DNA from: Actinobacteria bacterium UBA7398
GTDB taxonomy: Bacteria; Actinomycetota; Actinomycetes; Nanopelagicales; Nanopelagicaceae
Direction of reading: 5' to 3'
NCBI GenBank assembly: GCA_002470135.1
Contig: DKNC01000050.1
Span: 27,911 to 56,169, forward strand
Length of the DNA: 28,259 nt
Below, one piece after another: positions 8,356 to 16,345 of the stretch. A program made the position numbers and the translations under genes. The notes beneath the pieces were generated by a model. It worked only from the letters and a program-made list of their open reading frames with translations, did no database searches and was not told the origin of the DNA. Position 1 is the stretch's first letter. Each line of letters starts with the position of its first letter.

Positions 8356-8385
8356 ATTATCGCGCACGCCCGCATGGCTAGTCAA
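8356..8385 (-). promoter_or_regulatory. Primary sigma-factor promoter of the ilv operon
   Basis: On the minus strand TTGACT (-35, 8380-8385) and GATAAT (-10, 8356-8361) are separated by 18 bp. If the last T of the -10 is at -7, +1 is base 8349, the A of the leader-peptide ATG. The two hexamers match consensus at 5 of 6 positions each. This is the best promoter match found in the window. Confidence 0.82.
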
Positions 8386-8389
8386 CCCA

Positions 8390-8405
8390 TGAGATACGCA
8401 TCTCA
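8390..8405. promoter_or_regulatory. 16-bp near-palindrome upstream of the ilv promoter (candidate operator)
   Basis: TGAGATACGCATCTCA is an inverted repeat with one mismatched pair. It starts 4 bp upstream of the ilv -35, between the divergent ilv operon and the ABC-F gene. Size and placement suit a dimeric transcription factor. IclR-family leucine regulators (LtbR, NdgR) act on actinobacterial leu/ilv genes, but assigning this site to one is speculation. No second copy was seen in the window. Confidence 0.45.
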
Positions 8406-8464
8406 ATATATGACCATGCCTATTTGGAAATTCAACGTCTAGTTATCGTGAGAAACTTCGCTTG

Positions 8465-10063
8465 ATGATTTCAACAGCGAGTCTTGAATTGCGAGCCGGG
8501 GCTCGATTACTCGTCAGCGGAGTATCTGTTCGCATCAACCACGGCGACCGCGTTGGTTTTGTCGGCCGTAATGGCGCTGGAAAAAGCACGTTAGCAAAAG
8601 TGCTAGCGGGCGAAACCCAACCCGCAGGCGGCCAAGTAAATCGCACTGGGATGATCGGCTATCTCCCCCAAGATCCGCGTACCGGCGATGAAGCTGGCTC
8701 AGTAGTAGAGCGAATTCTTTCAGTTCGTGAATTAGATCAAATAGTCTCGCGAATGCGTAAAGCTGAAGAAGCGATGTCGATCGCGCAAGGTGATGATCTT
8801 GAAGTTGCAATGACGCGATACACCAGAGCCGAAAATGAATTTAGTATCGCCGGCGGCTATGGCGCTACTGCAGAAGCTGAATCAATTGCAATGAGTTTGG
8901 GAATCCCGGAGCGGCTATTTGAGCAACCACTTGATTCACTAAGTGGTGGCCAGCGCCGTCGAATTGAGTTGGCCAGGATTCTTTTTAGTGGCGCTGATAC
9001 CTTGCTATTAGATGAACCAACTAACCATTTGGATGCCGACTCGGTTGTTTGGCTCCGTGATTATTTAATGAAATATTCTGGTGGTTTAGTAATAATTAGC
9101 CACGATGTAAATTTGATTGAAACTGTTGTAAATAAAGTTTTTTATTTAGATGCCAATCGAAATGTTATTGATGTGTACAACATGGGTTGGAAGAAATACT
9201 TACAGCAACGCGAACAAGACGAGCATCGCCGCAAAATCGATCGCGCAATAGCAGAGAAAAAAGCTGCAATCTTGGAGAAGCAAGCCGAAAAAATGCGTGC
9301 CAAAGCTTCGAAGGCGAAAGCTGCTCAAGGCATGTTTCGGCGTGCCGATAAATTGCGCTCCGAACTTGCCGATGTTCGTAAGGTAGATAAAGTTGCAAAG
9401 TTACGATTTCCAACGCCATCTCCATGCGGCAAAACTCCACTCACTGCGACGGCGCTTAGTAAATCTTATGGATCACTTGAAGTATTTACTGATGTTGATC
9501 TAGCAATCGATAAAGGTTCACGAGTTGTGATTTTGGGTTTAAATGGCGCCGGTAAGACCACCCTGCTCAAGATGTTGGCGGGCGAATTAGAACCGGATAC
9601 TGGCGAGGTTGTTCCAGGTCATGGTTTAAAAATTGGTTACTACGCTCAAGAACATGAGTCATTAGATTATGAACGAACTATTTTGGAAAACATGAATAAC
9701 ACTGGCGTTGATTTAAAAGATGCTGAAGCGCGCAGCGTGCTTGGTTCCTTCTTATTTACCGGTGATGATGTACATAAGCCGGTGAAAGTATTAAGTGGCG
9801 GCGAACGAACTCGGCTTGCGTTAGCGCTATTGGTTGTTAGCGCTGCAAATGTATTACTTCTTGATGAACCTACAAATAACTTAGATCCGGCATCCCGAGA
9901 AGAAATTTTGGCAGCGCTTGGCGAATATCAAGGTTCGGTCATTTTGGTTTCACACGATGAAGGCGCAGTTTTATCGCTAAAGCCAGATCGGGTTTTATTA
10001 CTTCCAGATGGTGATGAAGATTTATGGAACGAAAGCTATATGGATCTAGTGGAGATTGATTAG
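8465..10063 (+). CDS. ABC-F family ATPase (ribosome-associated type)
   Basis: 532 residues from the ATG at 8465; an in-frame TTG immediately before it (8462) is a possible but less likely start. Two ABC domains in tandem with no membrane segments. NBD1: Walker A GRNGAGKST (34-42), signature LSGGQ (159-163), Walker B LLLDEPTNHLD (180-190). NBD2: Walker A GLNGAGKTT (358-366), signature LSGGE (443-447), Walker B LLLDEPTNNLD (464-474). The Lys/Arg-rich linker (about 245-315) is the P-site tRNA interaction motif of ABC-F proteins, which act on the ribosome rather than in transport. The opening ISTASLELRAGARLL recalls actinobacterial Rv1473-like proteins rather than EttA (from memory). Whether it is a housekeeping factor or an antibiotic-resistance factor cannot be told. 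It is the only plus-strand gene, with no clear promoter or Shine-Dalgarno. Confidence 0.92.
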   Translation: MISTASLELRAGARLLVSGVSVRINHGDRVGFVGRNGAGKSTLAKVLAGETQPAGGQVNRTGMIGYLPQDPRTGDEAGSVVERILSVRELDQIVSRMRKAEEAMSIAQGDDLEVAMTRYTRAENEFSIAGGYGATAEAESIAMSLGIPERLFEQPLDSLSGGQRRRIELARILFSGADTLLLDEPTNHLDADSVVWLRDYLMKYSGGLVIISHDVNLIETVVNKVFYLDANRNVIDVYNMGWKKYLQQREQDEHRRKIDRAIAEKKAAILEKQAEKMRAKASKAKAAQGMFRRADKLRSELADVRKVDKVAKLRFPTPSPCGKTPLTATALSKSYGSLEVFTDVDLAIDKGSRVVILGLNGAGKTTLLKMLAGELEPDTGEVVPGHGLKIGYYAQEHESLDYERTILENMNNTGVDLKDAEARSVLGSFLFTGDDVHKPVKVLSGGERTRLALALLVVSAANVLLLDEPTNNLDPASREEILAALGEYQGSVILVSHDEGAVLSLKPDRVLLLPDGDEDLWNESYMDLVEID

Positions 10064-11748
10064 TCGCAGACCGCACCTTTAGAAGCTGAGCCAACTAATT
10101 TAGAATACTTAGCCAAGACTCCCCGTTTGTACTTATGTGGCACTGGTTTAAATGATTTCTTTCGCTCAGCTAATTCTTTCTCATCAACTAATAAATCTAA
10201 TTGACGTGTAATAGTATTAATTCGAATTCGATCGCCATCTTTCACAAGGGCGATCGGGCCGCAATCAACTGCTTCTGGTGCCACGTGGCCAACACATAGT
10301 CCGGTAGTTCCACCAGAGAATCGACCATCGGTTAGAAGTAGAACAGATTTTCCTAAACCAGCTCCTTTAATTGCGCCAGTAATCATTAACATCTCGCGCA
10401 TTCCAGGTCCACCTTTTGGACCTTCGTAACGAATTACGACAACATCGCCAGCTTGGATAGTTCCATTTTCTAACGCAACCATCGCAGATTGTTCACGATC
10501 AAAAACTCGCGCTGGTCCTTCAAATTCATCTACGCCAACGCCAGCAACTTTTGTGACAGCGCCATCAGGTGCAAGTGAACCGCTAAGAATTGTGATGCCG
10601 CCGCCAAGTGACATTGGTTTCGATGTTGCGCGGAGAATTTCGCCATCTGGATCGGGTGGCGCAATATCTTTAAGATTTTCTGCCATAGTTTTTCCAGTTA
10701 CAGTCAAGCAATCGCCATTCAATAAACCAGCATCTAACAGTGATTTAAGCACTACCGGAATTCCACCGACCTTATCGACATCGCTCATCACAAAGCGCCC
10801 GAACGGTTTTAAATCTCCAAGCAACGGAACTTTAGAACCGATTCGATGGAAATCAGCGAGGGTTAAATCCACATCAGCTTCATGTGCAATTGCAAGTAAG
10901 TGCAGCACTGCATTTGTTGAACCACCAAGTGCCATCACGGCAGTTATCGCATTTTCAAAAGCGGGCTTAGTGAGAATATCCCGTGTCGTGATTCCTTGAC
11001 GAATCAATTCCACAACTGCAGCCCCAGATTTAATTGCATAAGTATCGCGGCGGCGATCAACTGCTGGTGGCGCAGCCGAGCCGGGAAGTGAAAGTCCGAT
11101 TGCTTCACCAACAGTTGCCATTGTGTTTGCCGTGTACATACCACCACACGCACCTTCACCTGGACAGATTGCGCGTTCAATTTTATCTACTTGTTCTTGC
11201 GAAATTAAGCCACGCGCACATGCTCCTACTGCTTCGAAAGCATCGATAATAGTTACATCTTTACCATCAACTTGGCCGGGCAGAGTTGATCCTGCATAAA
11301 CAAAAACACTTGCGACATCGATTCGGGCTGCAGCCATCATCATTCCAGGAAGTGATTTATCGCAACCAGCAAAAGTAACCATGCCATCTAAACGTTCAGC
11401 TTGCATAACTGTTTCTACGGAGTCAGCAATAACTTCACGAGAAACTAACGAGAAGTGCATTCCTTCATGTCCCATCGAAATTCCATCAGAAACTGAGATT
11501 GTTCCAAATTGCATGGGAAATCCGCCGGCATCGATAACGCCTTGTTTGGATGCTTTTGCTAACCGATCAAGTGAGAGATTGCATGGTGTTATTTCATTCC
11601 AAGACGAAGCTATTCCAATCTGCGGTTTAACCCAATCGCCATCTTTCATTCCAACAGCGCGCAACATTCCGCGAGCTGGAGCGCGTTCTAAGCCATCAGT
11701 TACTAAGCCAGAACGTGGCTTCATTTTGTTGGCTGGGGTGTCAGTCAT
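10060..11748 (-). CDS. ilvD: Dihydroxy-acid dehydratase
   Basis: 562 residues, IlvD/Edd family. It dehydrates 2,3-dihydroxy acids to 2-oxo acids in Val, Leu and Ile synthesis, so it completes the chain between IlvC and IlvE encoded in the separate ilv operon. Three predicted Fe-S cysteines are Cys56 (SSWNEITPCN), Cys129 (FAGCDKSLPGM) and Cys201 (GACGGMYTANTM); this three-Cys pattern is typical of the family. The family C-terminal signature LLTDGRFSGGTTG is present. The length matches family members of about 560. It lies 18 nt after gatB. The ATG has no close Shine-Dalgarno; AAGGA is 15 nt upstream. A -10-like TAAGAT ends 6 nt before the ATG. Its stop overlaps the stop of the convergent ABC-F gene. 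Confidence 0.95.
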   Translation of the reverse strand: MTDTPANKMKPRSGLVTDGLERAPARGMLRAVGMKDGDWVKPQIGIASSWNEITPCNLSLDRLAKASKQGVIDAGGFPMQFGTISVSDGISMGHEGMHFSLVSREVIADSVETVMQAERLDGMVTFAGCDKSLPGMMMAAARIDVASVFVYAGSTLPGQVDGKDVTIIDAFEAVGACARGLISQEQVDKIERAICPGEGACGGMYTANTMATVGEAIGLSLPGSAAPPAVDRRRDTYAIKSGAAVVELIRQGITTRDILTKPAFENAITAVMALGGSTNAVLHLLAIAHEADVDLTLADFHRIGSKVPLLGDLKPFGRFVMSDVDKVGGIPVVLKSLLDAGLLNGDCLTVTGKTMAENLKDIAPPDPDGEILRATSKPMSLGGGITILSGSLAPDGAVTKVAGVGVDEFEGPARVFDREQSAMVALENGTIQAGDVVVIRYEGPKGGPGMREMLMITGAIKGAGLGKSVLLLTDGRFSGGTTGLCVGHVAPEAVDCGPIALVKDGDRIRINTITRQLDLLVDEKELAERKKSFKPVPHKYKRGVLAKYSKLVGSASKGAVCD

Positions 11749-11754
11749 TTACGA

Positions 11755-11760
11755 ATCTTA
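11755..11760 (-). promoter_or_regulatory. Possible -10 element for a leaderless ilvD transcript
   Basis: TAAGAT on the minus strand ends 6 nt before the ilvD ATG (11748), the same geometry as at the ilv leader and ndk. No good -35 lies 16-18 bp upstream; TTGAAG is 21 bp away. The absence of a well-placed Shine-Dalgarno is the main support. Transcription from gatB may be sufficient. Confidence 0.3.
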
Positions 11761-11766
11761 CAATCC

Positions 11767-13266
11767 TTATTGACCCAGATGCTTCAAAAGCAATTCACGT
11801 ACTTTTGCGGCATCGGCTTGGCCTTTTGTTTCTTTCATGACGGCACCGATTAGCGCACCAGCGGCTGGAACGTTGCCACCGCGAACTTTTTCAGCCACAT
11901 CAGGTTGGGCGGAGATTGCTTTTTCAATCGCAACCATCAGCGCACCATCATCAGAGACAACCTTGATGCCACGCTTTTCAATTACTTCACTTGGACGACC
12001 TTCACCCGCGATTACAGCTTCAATAACTTGGCGAGCTAATTTATCCGTCAAAGCTCCAGTAGCAACTAGCGCCACAATCTCGGCAACATCTTTTGGTGTG
12101 ATTGGAAGATCGGTAGCTGCAACTTCTTTTTCGTTTGCGATTCGGGCAATTTCGCCGAGCCACCAGCCACGCGCTTTTGTTGGATCAGCACCAAGGTTTA
12201 CAGTCTCTTCCACAATCTCTAATACATCTGCGTTAATCATCGAAGCCATTTCCTTATCTGGAACTGCCCACGCCTCTTGCAAACGCTTGCGATGTGTTGA
12301 AGGTTTTTCTGGAAGCGCTGCACGGAGCGTTTCAATCCAAATTGCATCTGGCACGATCGGAACTAAATCTGGTTCTGGAAAATAACGATAATCCTCGGCT
12401 TGCTCTTTAGAGCGACCGGAACGGGTAAGTCCAGTATCTTCTTGGAAGTGGCGAGTTTCTTGAACTACTCGCTCCCCTTTATTTAATAACTCTGCATGTC
12501 GGATCATTTCGCCGCGTACTGCGCGTTCTACCGAACGAAGTGAGTTAACGTTCTTAGTTTCACTTCTAGTTCCAAGTACATCACTACCGATTAATCGAAG
12601 CGAAACGTTGGCATCGCAACGTAGCGACCCTTGCTCCATCTTTACATCACTAACATTTAGCGAGCGAAGAATGTCGCGAAGTTCGGCAACATATGCGCGT
12701 GCAACTTCTGGTGCATATTTCCCAGTTCCAGGAACAATTTTGGTAACAATTTCAACCAATGGAATTCCAGCGCGGTTGTAATCTAAAAGTGAGTAATCCG
12801 CTCCATGAATTCGTCCAGTAGCACCGCCCATGTGTAGCGATTTACCAGTGTCTTCCTCCATATGAACCCGTTCAATTTCGACGCGGAATTTTTTGATTCC
12901 CTCGTCGGTATCAATCTCGACATCTAGAAATCCATTTACGCAGATTGGCTCGTCATATTGTGAAGTTTGAAAATTCTTCGGCATATCAGGATAGAAGTAA
13001 TTCTTTCGGGCAAAACGGCTAAATGGCGCGATTGAACAATTTAAAGCCAGCCCAATCATGATTGTGTACTCAATTGCTTTTTCATTTACAACCGGAAGCG
13101 CACCAGGTAAACCTAAACAGACTGGGCAAGTTTGGGTATTTGGTTCAGCGCCAAAAATTGTGTTGCAACCACAGAACATTTTTGAAGCGGTGCCCAATTC
13201 AACGTGGACTTCCAAACCAAGTACTGGTTCGTACTTTTCAATTACATCCTCATATTTCAAACTCAT
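11767..13266 (-). CDS. gatB: Asp/Glu-tRNA(Asn/Gln) amidotransferase subunit B
   Basis: 499 residues from the ATG at 13266 (MSLKYEDVIEKYEPVLGLEVHVEL). An upstream in-frame ATG at 13314 would add 16 residues inside gatA and is not favoured. The chosen start gives a 4-nt ATGA overlap with gatA. GatB binds the mischarged tRNA and activates its acyl group with ATP. Zn-type cysteines are Cys32, Cys34, Cys47 and Cys50 (FCGCN, TCPVCLGLPGALP). RFARKNYFYPDMPKNFQTSQ and HMEEDTGKSLH are GatB signatures. The C-terminal helical/YqeY-like tail that contacts tRNA spans about 350-499. The complex supplies Gln-tRNA and/or Asn-tRNA in organisms lacking the direct synthetase. It works with gatA and gatC directly upstream. 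Confidence 0.96.
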   Translation of the reverse strand: MSLKYEDVIEKYEPVLGLEVHVELGTASKMFCGCNTIFGAEPNTQTCPVCLGLPGALPVVNEKAIEYTIMIGLALNCSIAPFSRFARKNYFYPDMPKNFQTSQYDEPICVNGFLDVEIDTDEGIKKFRVEIERVHMEEDTGKSLHMGGATGRIHGADYSLLDYNRAGIPLVEIVTKIVPGTGKYAPEVARAYVAELRDILRSLNVSDVKMEQGSLRCDANVSLRLIGSDVLGTRSETKNVNSLRSVERAVRGEMIRHAELLNKGERVVQETRHFQEDTGLTRSGRSKEQAEDYRYFPEPDLVPIVPDAIWIETLRAALPEKPSTHRKRLQEAWAVPDKEMASMINADVLEIVEETVNLGADPTKARGWWLGEIARIANEKEVAATDLPITPKDVAEIVALVATGALTDKLARQVIEAVIAGEGRPSEVIEKRGIKVVSDDGALMVAIEKAISAQPDVAEKVRGGNVPAAGALIGAVMKETKGQADAAKVRELLLKHLGQ

Positions 13267-14765
13267 GCGCGCGCTCCTAAACCAGAAACGTGCGAAAGAA
13301 TTGGAGCGCCCCATTTACTTAACAGCGCAGTTTCTAGCGCAGCCCCTACGTTATAAAGCCGATCATCTTTCATAGCTGGAGCCATAATTTGGAAACCTGC
13401 CGGTAAATTATCTTCGTCAGCTAAACCACTTGGCAGTGACATGCCACAGATACCCGCCATATTAACTGGGATGGTTGCAATGTCGTTCAAATACATAGCA
13501 ATTGGATCATCAGCTTTTTCGCCTATTTTAAATGCAGTTGTTGGCGCAGTTGGCGAAACTAATACATCAACCTTTGTAAATGCGTTATCAAAATCTTGTT
13601 TTATTAGAGTTCGCACTTTCTGAGCGCTGCCATAGTAAGCATCGTAATATCCACTAGAAAGCGCGTAAGTTCCCAAGATAATTCGACGCTTAACTTCGCG
13701 ACCAAAACCAACTTCGCGAGTCAGGTTCATAACTTCTTCCGCTGACACTCCGCTCGCATCTCCTACCCGAATGCCATAACGCATCGCGTCAAAGCGAGCT
13801 AAGTTTGAAGAACATTCGCTAGGCGCGATTAAGTAATATGCTGCTAGCGCATATTCGAAATATGAACAAGAAACTTCGACAATTTCAGCGCCGAGTCCGG
13901 CAAGTAATTCAAGTGATTCATTGAATCTATTAAGTACACCGGTTTGATAACCCTCACCTTGTAACTCTTTAATTACACCGATCTTTAGACCTTTAACATT
14001 TCCATTCTTGGCGGCTGCAACAATTGCTGGAACTGGCGCATTAATACTTGTGGAATCTTTCGGATCATGACCAGCGATAGTTTCATGCAATAACGCAGTA
14101 TCTAAAACAGTTCTTCCGCATGGACCGGCTTGATCTAGACTGGAAGAAAATGCAACTAATCCATAACGAGATACGCCACCATAAGTTGGCTTAACTCCGA
14201 CCGTTCCAGTTACTGCTGCTGGTTGGCGAATTGATCCACCAGTATCAGTTCCAATTGCAAGTGGCGCTTCAAAAGCTGCAAGTGATGCAGATGAACCTCC
14301 GCCAGATCCGCCCGGAATTCGTGAAAGATCCCAAGGATTATGGGTTGGTCCATATGCAGAATTTTCAGTCGAGGAACCCATTGCGAATTCATCCATATTT
14401 GTTTTGCCAAGAATCACCACATCGGCGGCGCGCAATTTGCTTACAACAGTTGAGTCATAAGGTGGGCGCCATCCTTCTAACATCTTTGATCCGCAAGTAG
14501 TTGGAATTCCTTTTTGCACCATTACATCTTTTAAAGCTAACGGAATTCCGGCTAACGGTGAAAGTTTTTCACCGGCTGCGCGTTTCTTATCGGCAAGAGC
14601 TGCTTGTGCAAGTGCACCTTCAGTATCTACATATAAAAAAGCATGTACATCTTTATCTACTTCTGCAATTCGATCTAGATGTGCTTGGGTTAGCGCAACG
14701 CTAGTAGTTTCTCCGTTTGCAAGCGCGTCTGCCATTTCTGAGGCGCTCTTTTTAATCATCGTCAT
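13263..14765 (-). CDS. gatA: Asp/Glu-tRNA(Asn/Gln) amidotransferase subunit A
   Basis: 500 residues, amidase-signature family. It hydrolyses glutamine and channels ammonia to GatB. The catalytic triad is Lys79 (LALKD), cis-Ser154 (PGGSGGGSSA) and nucleophile Ser178 (GTDTGGSIRQPAA), numbering identical to that known for Staphylococcus GatA. The amidase-signature glycine/serine block is intact. Start ATG overlaps the gatC stop by 1 nt (TAATG); a second Met is two codons in. The stop overlaps the gatB start in ATGA. The chain of overlaps gatC-gatA-gatB should give coupled, stoichiometric synthesis. The gatCAB context excludes a stand-alone amidase. Confidence 0.97.
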   Translation of the reverse strand: MTMIKKSASEMADALANGETTSVALTQAHLDRIAEVDKDVHAFLYVDTEGALAQAALADKKRAAGEKLSPLAGIPLALKDVMVQKGIPTTCGSKMLEGWRPPYDSTVVSKLRAADVVILGKTNMDEFAMGSSTENSAYGPTHNPWDLSRIPGGSGGGSSASLAAFEAPLAIGTDTGGSIRQPAAVTGTVGVKPTYGGVSRYGLVAFSSSLDQAGPCGRTVLDTALLHETIAGHDPKDSTSINAPVPAIVAAAKNGNVKGLKIGVIKELQGEGYQTGVLNRFNESLELLAGLGAEIVEVSCSYFEYALAAYYLIAPSECSSNLARFDAMRYGIRVGDASGVSAEEVMNLTREVGFGREVKRRIILGTYALSSGYYDAYYGSAQKVRTLIKQDFDNAFTKVDVLVSPTAPTTAFKIGEKADDPIAMYLNDIATIPVNMAGICGMSLPSGLADEDNLPAGFQIMAPAMKDDRLYNVGAALETALLSKWGAPILSHVSGLGARA

Positions 14766-15064
14766 TATGCTTCTTCGCCAAGAATTTTTGGCACTTTAAA
14801 TCGTTGCCCTTCACTTGCTGGGGCAGCCGAAAGCGCAGCTTCCGGAGTTAAGCTTTGAATGACTTCATCTTTGCGATAAACATTTTGTAGTGGCAATGGA
14901 TGTGATGTTGGTGGCACATCTTGGCCCGCGACTTCTTGCACGCGCGCAACTGCATTGAGAATTACTCCGAGTTCGGAAGCTAAGTGATCTAACTCCGCCG
15001 GAGCCATATCGATTCGCGCTAACCGAGCGAGGTTTGCGACATCATCGCGTGAAATTCCAGCCAT
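14765..15064 (-). CDS. gatC: Asp/Glu-tRNA(Asn/Gln) amidotransferase subunit C
   Basis: 99 residues, the usual GatC size. The opening ISRDDVANLARLARIDMAPAEL matches the family pattern of an N-terminal helix with VxxLAxLARL. The C-terminal part includes the conserved VPPTSHPLPLQNVYRKDEV segment (about 49-67), in which Pro-Thr-Ser-His precedes the stretch that wraps GatA. It stabilises the GatA-GatB interface. It lies 9 nt after proA and overlaps gatA by one base. An AAGG is visible just before the ATG. Confidence 0.95.
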   Translation of the reverse strand: MAGISRDDVANLARLARIDMAPAELDHLASELGVILNAVARVQEVAGQDVPPTSHPLPLQNVYRKDEVIQSLTPEAALSAAPASEGQRFKVPKILGEEA

Positions 15065-15073
15065 CTGCGAACC

Positions 15074-16339
15074 TTACCTAATCTGTCCAGTGCCAGTCAC
15101 AATCCAAGTTGTGGTCGTCATCTCTTCCAACCCCATTGGACCGCGAGCATGTAATTTCTGATTTGAAATCCCGATTTCAGCACCGAAACCCATTTCTTCG
15201 CCATCGGTAAATCTTGTTGAAGCATTAATCATAACTGCGGCGCAATCTGAAAGTGCAATGAATCTATCTGCGTTTTCTTTCAATTCAGTGACAATCGCTT
15301 CGGTGTGGTTCGTGCCAAATTTAGCAATATGGTCGGCAGCCGCAATTAACGAAGGCACAATCCCAACATTCATTTCAAGCGTTCCATATTCAGTATGCCA
15401 ATTTTCTTCGGTCGCTAAAGTTGCTTTAATTCCTAACCCGTTAGCGATGGAAAGCGTTTGATTATCGCAATGCAATTTAACGCCAGCTTTATCTAAAGCT
15501 AATAAAACCACTGGTAAGAAGTTATTAGCGATCTTTTCATGTACAAGTAAAGTTTCGGCAGCATTGCAGACGCTAGGGCGATTAGTTTTTGAATTTAGTG
15601 TGATTGGTAGAGCTTTTGCTAAATCTGCATACTCATCTACATAGATATGACAAACGCCGGCACCAGTTTCGATTGTAGGTACAGTTGATTCATCTACAAC
15701 CATTCGAATTAAGCCAGCGCTACCGCGTGGAATTACTAAATCAACGCTCCCCCGGGCATGTAATAACGCACGCACACTTTCACGATCTTCACTTGGTACT
15801 AGTTGAATTACATCTGCTGAAATCGTGGTCTTACTCAATGCGTCTTGCATAATTTTTACTAAAGTGGCATTGCTTTCACAAGCGCTCGAAGAGCCACGTA
15901 GCAATGCAGCATTTCCGGATGCCAACAAAATCACTGCAGCATCAACTGTCACATTTGGTCTGGCTTCATAAACCATTCCCACAACACCAAATGGCACTGT
16001 CACCTGTTTTAAGTGCAGCCCATTTTCTAAAGTTCGCTCTCGCAAAACTTGGTTTAGTGGATCTGGCAAGGCCGCAACTTTTCGAGCGCCGGTTGCTATT
16101 CCAAGAATTCGTTCTGGCGTTAAGAGCAATCGGTCTAATAGCGATCCAGACATTCCAGCTGATTTTTCTCGATCGATATCTACGCTATTTGCGGCTTCAA
16201 TCACAGCGGTGTTTGCAACAATTGCATCGGCAATTGCAAGCAACGCATTTGTCCGAGTTTTATAATCTGCCGCAATTAGCGTGCGCGCTGCAACTCGAGC
16301 TTTATCTGCTAACTCTCTAACTAAATTATCAGCGCTCAT
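15074..16339 (-). CDS. proA: Gamma-glutamyl phosphate reductase
   Basis: 421 residues, aldehyde-dehydrogenase superfamily. It reduces glutamyl-5-phosphate with NADPH to glutamate semialdehyde, the second step of proline synthesis. Catalytic Cys258 lies in KTNRPSVCNAAETLLVH. Other ProA marks: VPFGVVGMVYEARPNVTVDAA (about 115-135), the GNAALLRGSSSACESN block, IPRGSAGLIRMVVDES and the C-terminal GLEEMTTTTWIVTG. The length fits the family (about 415-420). It lies 6 nt after proB and 9 nt before gatC. proC is not in the window. Confidence 0.96.
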   Translation of the reverse strand: MSADNLVRELADKARVAARTLIAADYKTRTNALLAIADAIVANTAVIEAANSVDIDREKSAGMSGSLLDRLLLTPERILGIATGARKVAALPDPLNQVLRERTLENGLHLKQVTVPFGVVGMVYEARPNVTVDAAVILLASGNAALLRGSSSACESNATLVKIMQDALSKTTISADVIQLVPSEDRESVRALLHARGSVDLVIPRGSAGLIRMVVDESTVPTIETGAGVCHIYVDEYADLAKALPITLNSKTNRPSVCNAAETLLVHEKIANNFLPVVLLALDKAGVKLHCDNQTLSIANGLGIKATLATEENWHTEYGTLEMNVGIVPSLIAAADHIAKFGTNHTEAIVTELKENADRFIALSDCAAVMINASTRFTDGEEMGFGAEIGISNQKLHARGPMGLEEMTTTTWIVTGTGQIR

Positions 16340-16345
16340 ATATAC

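Noticed and set aside
8416..8442. Short plus-strand ORF (MPIWKFNV) upstream of the ABC-F gene, as a possible regulatory leader of the kind seen with ABC-F resistance genes.
   Set aside because: No convincing promoter, Shine-Dalgarno or attenuator hairpin accompanies it, and an 8-codon ORF is expected by chance.
13267..13314. A 16-residue N-terminal extension of GatB from an upstream ATG.
   Set aside because: It lies inside gatA, the residues do not resemble GatB, and the ATG at 13266 gives the usual N-terminus and an ATGA overlap.
14231..14704. Medium-length plus-strand open frames within gatA, and many similar ones across the window.
   Set aside because: They lie opposite well-identified genes, have Gln/Leu-rich or low-complexity translations with no family features, and are reading-frame shadows.
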